From: Silurus meridionalis
Taxonomy: Eukaryota; Chordata; Actinopteri; Siluriformes; Siluridae
DNA length: 64,000 nt
Assembly: GCF_014805685.1 (NCBI RefSeq)
Contig: NC_060906.1
Span: 17,550,664-17,614,663 of the forward strand
Direction of reading: 5' to 3'
The notes under the pieces are model-generated. The model made no database searches, had not been told where the DNA came from, and saw only the letters and a program-made list of their open reading frames with translations. Of this stretch, positions 50,157-64,000 are shown one piece after another (positions within the stretch are counted from its first letter, which is position 1; every line of letters begins with the position of its first letter). The translations under genes and the position numbers were made by a program.

Positions 50157-50288
50157 AGGTTGGTATGGAGCCGGATGATCCGCTGTGGCGACCCCTAATG
50201 GGAGAAGCCGAAAAAAGAAGAAGAAGAAGCGGAAGAAGAAAAAGAAGTAGAAGAAGAAGAAGAAGCGGAAGAAGAAGAAGAAGAAGCA
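50157..50288 (+). mobile_element. RTE LINE 3' tail only
   Basis: Contains ggatgatccgctgtggcgac followed by ccctaatgggagaagccg and an (AAG)n-rich tail. It is the same 3' end, in opposite orientation, as that of the RTE LINE at 37400-38340. It is 5'-truncated to little more than the tail. Confidence 0.8.
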
Positions 50289-50989
50289 AAATTGAACTAT
50301 AGTAAAAGTTTTTGTGTAGTGATGTTGGGGGATCTGCTTTTTGGAAATGTAACGTTATAATATTTCTGATCAAAAAACGAAATGACAAAAAATATTAGTT
50401 TATTTGGATCACCGAGATTCAAAGATCCAAGTCTCTAAAATGATTCGATTTTACAATCACTACTTTATATTACTTTATGAGCACTGTATATTATTGATGC
50501 AGTACCGCATAATGCCCCTAGAGGGCAATAGGATAGAAATCTTTCTTAGTGAGCAGTTAGAAGAAGTGCAAAATTGCGTAAATTTAATCTTGTCAAAAAT
50601 ACCCCTCTAGTGTACATGAAGTCTACTAGACACTCCGTAGAATGCTACTCAGTGTAGTGCACGTATGTAGGGAGTAAAGAGAGAAGCAGGATTTAACCAC
50701 TATGAATGACGGGAATGTGGGTTAATAGTAATGGCTTCGCGCTGGTTGTGATCTTATGGAAAGTTTGAAGAAACCATCTATAAGAGGAATTAAACACAAG
50801 TAACATGTTTATGTAATGAAACAGGAATCCAAGTAGCAGGCACGATTTTTCCCCACGATTTAGTCCGCTTCATCAAGACTGGCCTCTCAAGTCACTATGG
50901 TAAGGTGGAAAGATAGTTAGCATTAGCCTGGTGCTAACTGGACAAAATACTCCATGGGAACTTATTCGCAGGTTATTTGGTATGATAGA

Positions 50990-51095
50990 TATATAAACAG
51001 ATGGATGGATGGAAGGATAGTTGGATAGATAAACAGATACATGTGTGAAAGGATAGTTGGATAGATAAACAGTTGGATGGATGGGCGGACGGTTG

Positions 51096-51162
<67 letters not shown>

Positions 51163-51263
51163 GGACAGATGGATGGAAGGAAGGACAGACAGATGGATGG
51201 AAGGAAGTACGGTTCAACGGATGGATAAATGGATGGATAGATGGATGGATGGATGGATGGATG

Positions 51264-51318
<55 letters not shown>

Positions 51319-51470
51319 GGATGGATGGATGGATGGAAGGTTGAATGGATGGATGGACGGAAGGATGGATGGACGGTTGAGCGGATGGATGGATGGATAG
51401 ATGGATAGATGGATGGATAGATAGATAGATGGATAGATAGATAGATAGATAGATAGATGGATAGATAGAT

Positions 51471-51509
<39 letters not shown>

Positions 51510-51702
51510 GGACAGATGGATGGAAGGAAGGACAGACAGATGGATGGAAGGAAATGCAGTTCAACGGATGGATAAATGGATGGATAGATGGATAGATGGA
51601 TGGATGGAAGGTTGAATGGATGGATGGACGGAAGGATGGATGGATGGATGGACGGTTGAACGGATGGATGGATGGATGGATAGATGGATAGATAGATAGA
51701 TG

Positions 51703-51741
<39 letters not shown>

Positions 51742-52090
51742 GGACAGATGGATGGAAGGAAGGACAGACAGATGGATGGAAGGAAGTACGGTTCAACGGA
51801 TGGATAAATGGATGGATAGATGGATAGATGGATGGATGGATAGATAGATGGATAGATGGATGGATGGAAGGTTGAATGGATGGATGGACGGAAGGATGGA
51901 TGGACGGTTGAACGGATGGATGGATGGATGGATGGATAGATAGATAGATAGAAGGACGGACGGATGGATGGAAGGATGGAAGTACGGATAGATAGATAGA
52001 TGGAAGGACGGTTGGATGGCTGTATGGATGGAAAGATAGATGAACGGAAGGATGGAAGGATGGTTGGATAGATAGATAGATGGATTGGGG
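50990..52090. repeat. 1.1-kb GATA/GGAT tetranucleotide array with higher-order units
   Basis: Almost entirely four-base units (GATA, GGAT, GGAA, GACA, GGAC variants). A longer block beginning atggacagatggatggaagg recurs at about 51161, 51508 and 51740. Another (ggaaggttgaatggatggat) recurs at about 51335, 51605 and 51866, so the array is built of larger units of roughly 230-350 bases as well. The minus strand is open for up to 307 codons only because the four-base unit has no stop in any frame. Confidence 0.92.
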
Positions 52091-53182
52091 AAGATTGGAT
52101 CATTTGAATGGCATGTTTTCAGTTTTAATCTCATTCTCATTGTACACTTTATTAATAGGAGTAAAATGTGACTGAAGTTGACCATCACAGTGAATTTACT
52201 AAAAAAAAGACTGAGTAAAATCCATATGGCATTTTTTTCCCCTCTGCTTCAAATAAGAACAGAGACCTATTTAACAAAATACACTTTCCATGTACAGCCT
52301 GTACTTTTACACCACTGCATCTGCCCGGGAGTGATCCTCCTGTCTACCAGGAACAACTTTAACACTGTTCATTCACCAGCTCAGCCACACCTTCACATGT
52401 CCACATCCATCTTTTATTCACACACACTTGCTTTGATTTTGGTGTTGACTTGATGAAACTCTCCTGAAGGATCATTTATAAAACCATATTTTGTGCTTAT
52501 TTAACCTTGTTCATTATTCGAGCCTGAAAGACATAAATGTATGATCAGAAAATATGCCTAGTGTTAAAATGCATGTAGGAATTAAATAAAGTACAGAAGC
52601 GCATTGCACATTCACATTACAGGTTGGGGTTCAGGAATAAAATGAAGGATTGTCAGCTTTCTTCATTTGATGTGTTGGTTATAAACATGACATCTTTTTG
52701 TTTTTAACACATTCTGGCAATAATCTTAAGATATAATAAGGTTTAAGTGTAGGTTTAATTGTAAGATTTCGATGTTGCTCTTTTATAGCAGGGGATGTTT
52801 TAGGTTTCGATGCTGTGTGTTTGTGAGACACGTGTGTTCATCCTTTCAGCACGCTTCACCCCGACTAACTTTACAGCATACAGGTGTGGAAGGGTAATTA
52901 TTTGTAATCATACTACCCTCTGGTGTAACCCAGAAAAGTTTACTCAGGTGCTGTTCAAGGTTTCTTCCTCATGTGGTCTCAGGGGATAAATTTTTTTTTC
53001 TCGCCATTGTCATTTCTGTTTTGCTCATTAGGGACTGAAATCTGCATCCGGTATTTTGTGTTAAGCTGCTGTGTGTCAGTGTGTGTTTGTGAAAGTTCTG
53101 TGTGTGTAGCATGGAATAGATTTGAATCGACTGCGTTATTTACCTACAGAGTCCGAGTTAAGTGAGTGTTTGTCTTTAACAG

Positions 53183-56100
53183 TCTGGAAATATCGATTTC
53201 AAGGAGAGTAGCAGGTCAAGCACAGACTCGAAGGAGAGGAGACGATCGAGAAGCAGTGGTGAGTGTTTATGAATGAGAGACACTTCGTACATTTATGTTG
53301 TTTTTTTTGCTTTGGAATAAAAAAAATTTAAAAAAAAAGCTTAAGCTTTTGTGTGAGTATGTCAAAGAGAGCTACGTCCAATATAATCTTGGAAAAAACG
53401 GAAACAAATGCACTAGACTAAAGTCTAGAGATACATCAGAGAAAAAACATTCATTAGAATAAGCCGGTAACAGTAGGATGGCTCGTAGTTGTGTATTTTG
53501 TCTGTGCGAAATCATAAGCAGGTTAGAAATGGTGTATTTCATTGGACCACAGATGCTGAAAAACTCATTATAGTAATGTGATCATTCATGAACAAAAAAA
53601 ACCATAATATTGTGAGGGGAAGTAGGGCTAAAGGGTGTTTCCTAAAGTCCGCTATCATCTCCACAGTTTTGAGTGTGTTTAGCTCAAGGTTGTTCTGACT
53701 GCACCATAGCACCAGCTGCTTCACCTCCTGCTCATATGCAAACTCGTCACCATCTTGGATGAGTCCGATGAGCATGGTGTCATCTGCAAATTTCAGGAGT
53801 TTGACAGTTGGGTCACTTGATATGCAGTCATTCATATAAAGGGAGAATAGCAGTGGGGAAAGGACACATCCCTGAGGAGCACCAGTGCTAACTGTCCGAA
53901 TATCAGAGGTAACACCTCCCAGTCTCACCTGTTGTTTCCTGCCTGTCAGGAAGCTGGTGATCCATTGACAGATGGCAGGGGGTATAGTGAGGTTTAGGAG
54001 TTTGGACTGGAGAATTCCCGGAATTATTGTATTGAAAGCCGAACTAAGGTCAACAAACAGAATCCGGGCATATGTTCCTGAGCAGTCAAGGTGTTGCAGA
54101 ATGTAGTTTAGCCCCATGTTGACTGCTTAATCCACCGATCTGTTTGCTCGGTATGCAAACTGTAGGGGATCCAGCAGCTGTTCTGTCACCTTCTTTAGAT
54201 GGGCCAATACCAGCTTTTCAAAGGTCTTCATGACGTCAGATGTCAGAGAGACAGGCCTGTAGTCATTCAGTCCAGTAATGGAGGGTTTATTGGGGACTGG
54301 GATGATTGTGGAGAGTTTAAAGCAGGAGGGGACCTTACACAACTCCAGTGATCTGTTGAAGATATAGGTGAAGATGGGAGCCAGTTGGTCAGCACATGCT
54401 TTGAGACAGGAGGGGGAGACATCGTCTGGGCCGGGAGCTTTCCTTTTCTTCTGTCTCTGAAAGAGCCGATACATATCCTCTTCACAAATCGTGAGCGCAA
54501 CTTGAGTGCTGGGAGGAGTTGTAAGAGGGGTTCCCAGAGGTGTGATGGGGGCAGACATTGGGCTGGGTTGGATGAGAGTTGTGAAGATATTGTTCTTAAA
54601 CCTGCAGTAGAAGGTGTTGAGGTCATCAGCCAGGTCTTTGTTTGCTTCAGTGGGGAAGGGTGGTCTCCTGTAGTTTGTGAATATTGTGTTTCGGTGCATA
54701 TTGTGTTTGTATATTTGTATGCTTGCATGTAGAGGTCAAAGAATTAATCGATTTGGACGATTAATCTGCACTGAGTTGATTGCTGGAACTATCGGCTATC
54801 ATAAAAAATCCACAGCGATAGTTTTTCCAGCTACCAGTCCACTGTCGTAACGAGAGCGGCCTCTAGAGGTGAAGTATTGACGCCGCATGCTGTAATCGGT
54901 TATCGGCAAGTACGAGCCAACCTAACTATTGGTACACTGGTCAAAGCATATTTTTTTAAAAGTGCCTCACAATTATAATGTACTTATGCCTCTTTTTCTG
55001 CTTAACACAAACAGTAGTGAGAAGATAATCCAGGGTTGTCATCCTGATCAAAAGGGCGATCTAAATCTGATACAGAGCTTTATTATTCTCAATCAGTTTT
55101 CCCCAATCTAACATCCCAAATCTAAATTAACGATACCAGATTTTTTCTTATATAGTAGTGATAGTAGTTATTGTTTTTGGGCAATTGAAAGCTTTAATAT
55201 ACTCAATCGTAACGTTGTAAAATGTTGGTAATCTTTATTAGTGTATAAACTCGAACACAGTGAGCATTGGTTTCAGTCCACTTTAAACTTGCATTCATCA
55301 CATTGTGCTTGGAATTCTAACTTTGACTGACTGTAGGAAAGGTGGTGCTGTGTTGCAGCAGGTCACTTTCCATCTCACAGCGTCAGGGTCTGTGTTTTAA
55401 TGCAGTATTAAATAACAAGATCAGATTTAATTCCTGAAGTTTTGACTGAGAACTGTTTGCCGGGTCTTTGTTGCTCTGTCGGATTCATTGACAGGAAGGG
55501 ACGAAAAGAAACAAAAACGCAGCCGGAGCAGATCCCTGTCGCTCAGTTCATCTTCCTCATCATCATCCTCTTCGTCGTCTTCTTCCTCTCGCTCCTCCAG
55601 CAGTAACTCATCGAGCAGCAGGAGCAGCTCCAGTAGCAGTGGTGAGTTCATATGAAACTGAGAAAACTTTGTCTTCGAATGCAGTAAAGCAGCTGATTGA
55701 CAGAAGACACCATTACAGTATAACATTACAGCAGTTTTAATTCATAAAACCCAAAATAATCAGATTTTTTAGACCTGCCTTGGGGGTCAGGTAGTATCAT
55801 AATATTCATAAATCATAATTCATAAAAGGTCCTTAATGCTACATATTAATAAATAGATGTGATTTCTTTTTAAAAATCACTTAATTCATTTAAGCTATAT
55901 TTACTATACGGACAAAGGCACTTGAACACCTGATTTTTTTTCAGCCATAAGTGGTTGAAGTTGGGGGCACTAGGAGACCCAAACCTGTTTCAGCATTACA
56001 AAGCCTGCTCTGTGAAGATATGGTTTAGATGAGTTGAAGTGGAAGATCTTGTTTGGCTTTAGAACTCTGACCCTTAACCCTATTGATCACCTTTGGGATA

Positions 56101-57033
56101 AATTGGAATGCTGGCTGCAGCCCAGGCTTCCTCATCCTACTGCAATACCTGACTTTACTAATATACTAATCCTTTTGGCTAAATGAACACAATTCTCAAC
56201 ATGCACACTCCAAAATCTAGTGGAACATCTTCCCAGAAGAGCGGAGGTTATTATACCAGTTAAAGGGGAATAATTGTGGAATAGGATGTTTAAAAATCGC
56301 ACAGTAATTCTATAGCCAGGCGACTAGTTTATCGTGATTTGCGTGTGAAGCTAGCATGACATGACACTAGCATAAATTATACCAAGTTTTCACTGTAGCA
56401 TTGATGGGAGAAAAGTTTTTGACCTTTTTTTTTTCTTTCTCACCAGATTCTAGCAGAAAGAAAAGGAAAATTTCAAAGAAAAGGAAAAAGGAGAAGCCTG
56501 GCAAGAAGGTATGTTTGTATGAACAGAAAGTAATGACAGGTTTAGTGTTTTTCCTCCGTAGATAACTCGGGTCTCTACCCCCCACCCCCCGACCCCCCGA
56601 CCCCCATAGAAGCAGAAAAAAGACAAAACACGCAAACGAAAGAAGATAAAGAAACACAAAGGCGAGGAAGATGATTCTGGTCCTGTTCAGATTTCAAAGG
56701 TAGTGGTTTTATAACTCTGAATCTATGCTGGTGCTCCAAAATAAATTCCTACCATGATGAAGTGTTTTGTGCTGCAGTACCTGAAGGAAAAGAAGCGGAG
56801 TGGCAAATACAGCATGATCTCAGGGAAGAAGATCAAAATGAAGGTGAAAAAATCAAAGAAGGACAAGCAAGTAAGTCAACAACAATATGTCATACTGTGT
56901 GATGTTATGAACTACTTTTATTGGTTTTGTGTGTATTATGTTTAATAATTTATTTAATTGTACCTTTTTATGCTTGTTCCAGAGAGACAAGAACCGCGCT
57001 GAGCTGTTGGAGTTTCTGAACTCGACTTGCTGA
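53183..57033 (+). CDS. Ser/Arg- and Lys-rich small nuclear-type protein, last six exons
   Basis: Six exons with clean GT-AG junctions and one continuous frame: 53183-53258, 55495-55641, 56447-56508, 56610-56699, 56778-56870, 56983-57033 (173 codons including TGA). The 5' end is missing. The protein starts with an acidic/basic SR segment (SKERRRSRSS). A long serine tract follows, written with mixed TCN and AGY codons. Then come three Lys/Arg-rich exons (KKRKISKKRKKEKPGKK; KKDKTRKRKKIKKHKG; YLKEKKRSGKYSMISGKKIK) and a conserved-looking end (RAELLEFLNSTC). The basic clusters suggest nuclear localisation, and SR plus Lys-rich composition is common in splicing-associated proteins. I do not recognise the family with confidence. 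The first coding exon should lie upstream of 53183; a short ATG frame at 50756 is a weak candidate, with a donor in the wrong phase for a direct join. Introns carry a LINE and a Tc1 remnant. Confidence 0.72.
53539..54730 (-). mobile_element. LINE fragment (RT domain) with one nonsense codon, antisense in an intron
   Basis: Minus-strand codons from 54699 to 53539 encode an RT of the L2/Rex-like kind. Blocks in order are [91 protein letters not shown] and LLKFADDTMLIGL (FADD box). A single TAA at 54129-54127 interrupts an otherwise continuous frame of about 380 codons, so this is the least damaged LINE in the window. Both ends are truncated. It lies between the first two known exons of the SR/Lys-rich gene, in the opposite orientation. 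Confidence 0.88.
54740..54930. repeat. Possible DNA-transposon remnant
   Basis: Segments such as attaatcgatttggacgatt and gtaatcggttatcggcaag resemble parts of a dispersed fish element. Class and limits are uncertain. Confidence 0.3.
55905..56300 (+). mobile_element. Tc1-like remnant in an intron of the SR/Lys-rich gene
   Basis: Starts tacggacaaaggcacttgaa and ends with a tagtggaacatcttcccaga block and a tgtggaataggatgtt end. In between, the third transposase region is visible in nucleotide form (ctgacccttaaccctattga, giving a DLNPID-type motif). Strongly decayed; a different Tc1 family from the copies at 11974 and 13403. Confidence 0.65.
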
Positions 57034-57639
57034 TTTGGACTCCTAAATTCTTCTTCTTCTTTTTTTTTTATGTGTTTGTTTGTTTTAATTGACTTTGGTT
57101 TGGCCAATCAGCTCTCAGGGAAATGCCAGTAATTTCCTGTAATGGACAGCACTGTGGAGCCTCGAACAGCTCGCCAAAACTGGAGAAAAATCTTATTTTG
57201 TTATCTTTCTATATTATTTTGTTAACATCCAACGCCACTCGCATAACATCCCTGCTATAAAGCATCACGCTCGCATGTGTTTGCTTTTTTTGAACTTTAT
57301 ACCACAGTGAAGTGTGATGTTCGCTACTTTTTTCATCCATCTGTATTTAGACCATTTACTGTAACAAGATCACCCAGGTTTTTGAAATGAGAAACATGGT
57401 GACCTTTTTTTTTTTTTTTTTAAATAACCACACATTCAGATTTACAACAAACACCATTATCACCTAAAAATGTTGTATAGGATGTTTTATGTGGACGTAG
57501 AAAATACCAGTAGATACAAAGAGGTTGGTACATAAATATGATATGTTGCAGCATTCACAAATGTGCGTTTTTTGTCGTGTTAAATTTGAGTAAGAACTGG
57601 CAACATGATGACGTCTGTACAGGTTCTTAGATAAATAAA
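57034..57639 (+). other. Probable 3' UTR of the SR/Lys-rich gene, ending at AATAAA
   Basis: From the TGA at 57031-57033 to an aataaa at 57634-57639. The sequence is AT-rich with a T run at about 57406-57421. This length of about 600 bases is a plausible 3' UTR. Confidence 0.45.
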
Positions 57640-58122
57640 AAACACATCGGTCCAAAGTTGCTACTGGATTTATTCAAAGACTTTTTTCTATATTATATAT
57701 TTATATATCATTTTGCCTGAAAATCTCATTTTGACCTATTTTATTTATTTATTTAAACTTATATTAAACTCCTTTTCAGTATTTACCAGAATGTAAATAG
57801 AATGTACCTAAAGCCTCTAGATCACATCATTATACTTTAGTTAATGTCAGCAAATAATTGAAGCGCACTTTTTACGATGTTTTCCAGGGAGGCAAAGATG
57901 CTTTGTTTTGTACAAGAATTTATTTCATACTCCAGCATATTGTAATGTTTTTCCCTAGGTAAGGTTTGCTCATTTTTAGGTATAAGAGTATACTTCATAC
58001 ACAGATGGATAGTGATAGTGCTAAGTATGTTTTATTTCTGGTTCATTTCCCTTGTTGCCATTTCTGTGCACTCGCATACAAAAAAGTGATGTGGCACAAA
58101 TCTGTTTTGTCTCAGATTAGAA

Positions 58123-58198
<76 letters not shown>

Positions 58199-59455
58199 CA
58201 AATCTTTAAAACGTAACCTAAACAGCTTTGTTGTTGTATATGCTGTTAGAGATTTAATACTTGTACTGTCCGTTGTGCATTAAAACAGCAGATCCCAGCA
58301 TGTAGTTTGTGGGGCTGTTAACATCAACCACCAGAAAGGGGAAAAATGTGATTTCAGCGATTCTGATTGTAGCTTGATTGTTGGTGGCAGGTGAACTGCA
58401 GATTTTTGTGGATTTTCTCACACACCAGTCTCTAGAATTTGCTCACATTTAAGAAAAACAACAGCAGCAGTAGTTCTGCAAAAAATCTGACTCGACACAA
58501 ACAAACCACTCATTTCAGAACACACAACACAAAAAACAGTTATGGGCAATAACAGCTAGATACCATGTCAGGTTCAAGCTGGTGCTGCAGTGGACACAGG
58601 CTCAACTGATGGGAACTGAGATGAGACTGAAAAAAGTGTAGTCTAGTCTGATGAATCTTCTTAGGCACAGATGGTTGGGGCAGAATTTGGCCGTCTCCAC
58701 TAATCTCTGCAAGGTTTTGAAGAACTTTAACAGGAAGCATAGCATGACTAATTCTAATACTAATGACTAATATTTACAAATTCAAAAAGACTGGAAGTGT
58801 TCCAGACTCCGGATCCATGAATATGTACTAATGAAAGCACAATGGACATGCTCGCATACATAGTCCTTTATGTACAGAAACTTTTGGGACATCCTTTAGT
58901 TAATACTTTAGCTGTAATAAAGCTTAAACCTTTCTGTATCAGTTTTGGTTTATCACAATTATACACATCATGTACTGCTATCTGTCATCAGCAAGATTTA
59001 AATAGTGTAATTAATTTGTCGCCTTTGTTAACCATTTGATTTTTAAAAAGTCACAATTCACATTTACTGAAGATTCTAAATTCACACACTGAAAACACAG
59101 ACGCCTGAAGTGATTACAGTAATACTGAATCATTAACATTTCAGAATTTTGAAAAAAAAAAAAAATTGCTTCAACTTAACATGTTTTACAATATTCTAAT
59201 CCTCCGTATGTCATTTTAAAATTTGTGTTTTCAAAAAGATTATCCTTCGAAAACATCCTCCACTGAAATGTTAAAGAAGCGATAGTATTTAATAGTTTAT
59301 AATAAACAGAGAATAAAAACAGATGAATGGATTTTACAGTATAGAAAGTACCAGATAGTCTTTGGAAACTCAGCAGGAGAGTTAAATACACCAGTATACA
59401 CCAGTATAAAGGTATGTTGGAATCAGAGAAATATTTTACATAATTGAGATCCTAT
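57640..59455. other. Intergenic DNA between the convergent SR/Lys-rich gene and rd3
   Basis: Contains the (TG)n at 58125-58197. A decayed sequence at 58590-58720 has tctgatgaatcttcttaggc followed by a cagaatttgg block, weakly like a Tc1 transposase region. No gene recognised. Confidence 0.4.
58125..58197. repeat. (TG)n microsatellite
   Basis: About 36 uninterrupted TG units. Confidence 0.95.
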
Positions 59456-59461
59456 TTTATT
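59456..59461 (-). terminator. Candidate rd3 polyadenylation signal
   Basis: AATAAA on the minus strand, about 90 bases past the rd3 stop codon. It would give a short 3' UTR. Other signals further downstream were not excluded. Confidence 0.4.
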
Positions 59462-59552
59462 TAGAAATAAGAAATGTAAAAAAAAAGGTTGATTGTTGTG
59501 CTTTTAAAAATGAAAAGTGATGATATATCCATAAAACCGTTTTTGGAGTCCA

Positions 59553-61847
<2,295 letters not shown>

Positions 61848-61862
61848 GGCCGCGATCCTCAC

Positions 61863-63525
61863 ACTGAGCCTGGAAAGTGGAAAGAAAGTGACCGAAAAGT
61901 CACGCGTGATTGATATTATAATTATTTATTATTATTTTTTCTTAATTGTTTTTTTCACGTGACCCTCTATTGTTCCCATGAGTCCGAGTGTTTACTCAAA
62001 TTTACCTGTCAGAGCACGACATCCTGAAATGTGCCTTCACACGTTTATTGTGTTATTGTGCATGTTTATTATGTTTCTTGCATAAGAGAGATCATATTCC
62101 CCTTTTACCATCACATTTAACTTTAGATGGGTTTAATGGGGAGGTTACAGATAATGAGTATTTTTAATGTCATGGAGTATTTAACAATAAGGTTGGAGAC
62201 TATTATAAAACTATTTTTATACAAAACTATTATAATATATAGGTAAAATCTAAACATGATATTCTTGTTATATTATTCTGTGTGTATTTGGTTCTTCTGT
62301 TTCCTTTTGAAGTTGGTCAATAATATAGAAATTATCATATCTCTCTAAAAATATGGCCAATAGTCTAGTGAAACACATCAAGAGAAAAAATAATAATCAA
62401 AATGGCTATTTGATTAAATCATTGCTCTAGCACACTATGTACAGGTGACAGAGGAGAAAATTTTACTTTTTAATTGCCTTAATGACCTAAAACATTCTTA
62501 GTAAAATAAATATATTTTTTTTATTAGTTAGATCAGTTAGTTAGATTAGTCAATAATAATAATGATAATAATGACTATTATTATCATTAATATTATTATT
62601 ATATAATAAGAATGATGTATTTTAGTTTGCAAATAATGTATACAGGCTTATGTGTTTACGTGTTTAGAATTGGCATGAAGTCTTTCAGTTACTGGTATCC
62701 GATGTCAGTTTTCAATGAGGAAAACGCTGGAAGATTAAAGTTGAGGCCGTGCTGAGGTGTGATTACCACATGGTTGCACTTTACTGCACAGGTACTGTGT
62801 CTCTCTGTAGCTTTAGATTAGAGTGTAGGTTAGTCAAGAGAACAGAACTGAGTAAATTAATCAGCAATTATTTTCCCAGTCACGTGGACATGAACAGAGA
62901 ACAGAGATCATTCGAGTAAACAATCGAGGATGAGACGTGTTAAAGCGTTTGATGTGGATGAGACTGATTTATTTCATGCTGATGATCAAAGAAAAGGAAT
63001 TTCCATAAACCTACAAAGACCAATATAATAAAAGCTACTTGAATGTATCACTCTGTATCACACTCTGAACACTGTATCTGTAACACAACTTTTGTTTTCT
63101 TTTTTTCATATTGTATTTGATATAAACAATTTATAAACATCATTTCTATTATTATGCGATAATTAAATCATGCATGTAAATATGCATATGAAATGAAATA
63201 CATTTGCAAGCTTTTAAAATATACACAGCTGTTGGTACATACCTTAAACACTTTCAACACTTCTGACTTTGAGAAAGAATAAACTCCAATCCCAAATCTT
63301 CTCCTAACTTTAGGTTTCAGTGTTCAAGACGTGTGCAATATGGTTTGCTTATTGCTTTCCAACGTCTGTCCATGTATACTGAACTCTCTCTCTCTCTCTT
63401 TCTCCCTCTATCTCTCTTTCTCTCTCTGCACAGTCCACCCACTTTTCTGTCTCTTTCTGCTATACTTTCTTGCCTTCTCTGCTTGTGCTCTGCCGTTCAG
63501 TCCACTCAATTCTTTCTCTCTCTCT

Positions 63526-63574
<49 letters not shown>

Positions 63575-64000
63575 GTCCCTGAAGCACTGATCCAGCGCAG
63601 GCTGCTTTATAGTGAACAGCCTAATTCACATTCTCCCTTCCTCCCGCCCTCACTGAAGTAGCTCCTCACTCACAGTTGCTATAGTGATGTTCTGTAAGCC
63701 TTACAAAGACAAGAGGCTGACGCACAGAGAAACAGAGTGAGAAAAAGAGAGCGATAGAAAGAGAGAGAGAACGAGAGAGAGAGAGAGACAGAGGTCACAC
63801 TGGCCGTAAATAGATTACATGTATGTGTGTGTGTGGGTTAGGACAGCAGTGTTCTGCAGCATTAAACCCATAAATGTCATTATTTAACAGGTTTATTTCA
63901 CTTTGTGTGGGGAAGCATGATGAGCACAATGAGTATTATGAGCCAGTGATTTTAAAAAAGTGATTTCAAACCAATACATAAATGTTTTTCCAAGAGACAG
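61863..64000. other. rd3 upstream region and intergenic DNA with a (TC)n block
   Basis: Probably includes the rd3 5' UTR and promoter, not delimited. TC-rich sequence runs from about 63382, with a long (TC)n run at 63512-63570, and purine-rich (GA)n sequence at about 63735-63790. No further gene was recognised to the window end. Confidence 0.45.

Noticed and set aside
50990..52090. CRISPR-like regular array
   Set aside because: Units are contiguous tetranucleotides with no unique spacers, and the genome is eukaryotic.
50873..52188. Long minus-strand open frames of 130-307 codons rich in Ser-Ile-Tyr-Leu-Ser and His-Pro-Ser
   Set aside because: They are translations of the GATA/GGAT tetranucleotide array, which lacks stops in every frame of that strand.
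55427..55726. Minus-strand frame with Leu/Glu/Asp-rich composition
   Set aside because: Shadow of the serine-rich exon on the plus strand, which has splice sites and a continuous frame with its neighbours.

Overview
The window looks like nuclear DNA of a ray-finned fish (teleost). It holds spliced vertebrate genes with GT-AG introns, is AT-rich, has long (CA)n, (TA)n, (TG)n and GATA-type simple repeats, and carries a typical teleost transposon mix (Tc1, hAT, L2/Rex-like and RTE LINEs, BEL/Pao, Ty3/Gypsy, DIRS). The repeat flavour would suit an otophysan such as a catfish, but that is a weak inference.

Positions 1 to about 38,400 contain no host gene I can support. This stretch is a graveyard of mobile elements: an RTE LINE scrap at the edge (1-205), an L2/Rex-like LINE (1036-2955, minus), a solo-LTR-like block (5443-5690), a DIRS element with tyrosine recombinase remnants (6030-7690, minus), a Gypsy scrap (11390-11860, minus), a Tc1 copy with both ends (11974-13012), a deleted Tc1 with long inverted repeats (13403-13880), a hAT element with a near-perfect 8-bp target duplication (17552-18524), a LINE split by a BEL/Pao element with two LTRs and a CTTAG target duplication (LTRs 21721-22354 and 26782-27351), a Tc1 half-copy (27725-28138), a Gypsy 3' half with its LTR (29575-31447), a hAT MITE with a perfect 8-bp duplication (34999-35196), and an RTE LINE (37400-38340, minus).

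Positions 39,000-61,900 hold three host genes. (1) rhag, the Rh-associated glycoprotein ammonia/CO2 channel: ten exons, 39226-47073 plus, open throughout, 428 codons. (2) A Ser/Arg- and Lys-rich small protein gene, last six exons, 53183-57033 plus, identity not recognised and 5' end not found. (3) rd3, the photoreceptor guanylate-cyclase regulator: two coding exons, 61847-59553 minus, 213 codons. Between rhag and the SR-rich gene lies a 1.1-kb GATA/GGAT tetranucleotide array with higher-order structure (50990-52090).

The three host genes do not form one pathway. rhag serves gas and ammonia transport in red cells and epithelia, rd3 acts in photoreceptors, and the SR/Lys-rich protein is probably nuclear. 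I found no convincing new gene system. The most interesting signals are the in-frame deletion chimera inside the BEL element, LTR length differences explained exactly by two tandem duplications, the inverted self-duplication inside the hAT element, the His-rich extracellular loop of Rhag, and the large tetranucleotide array.
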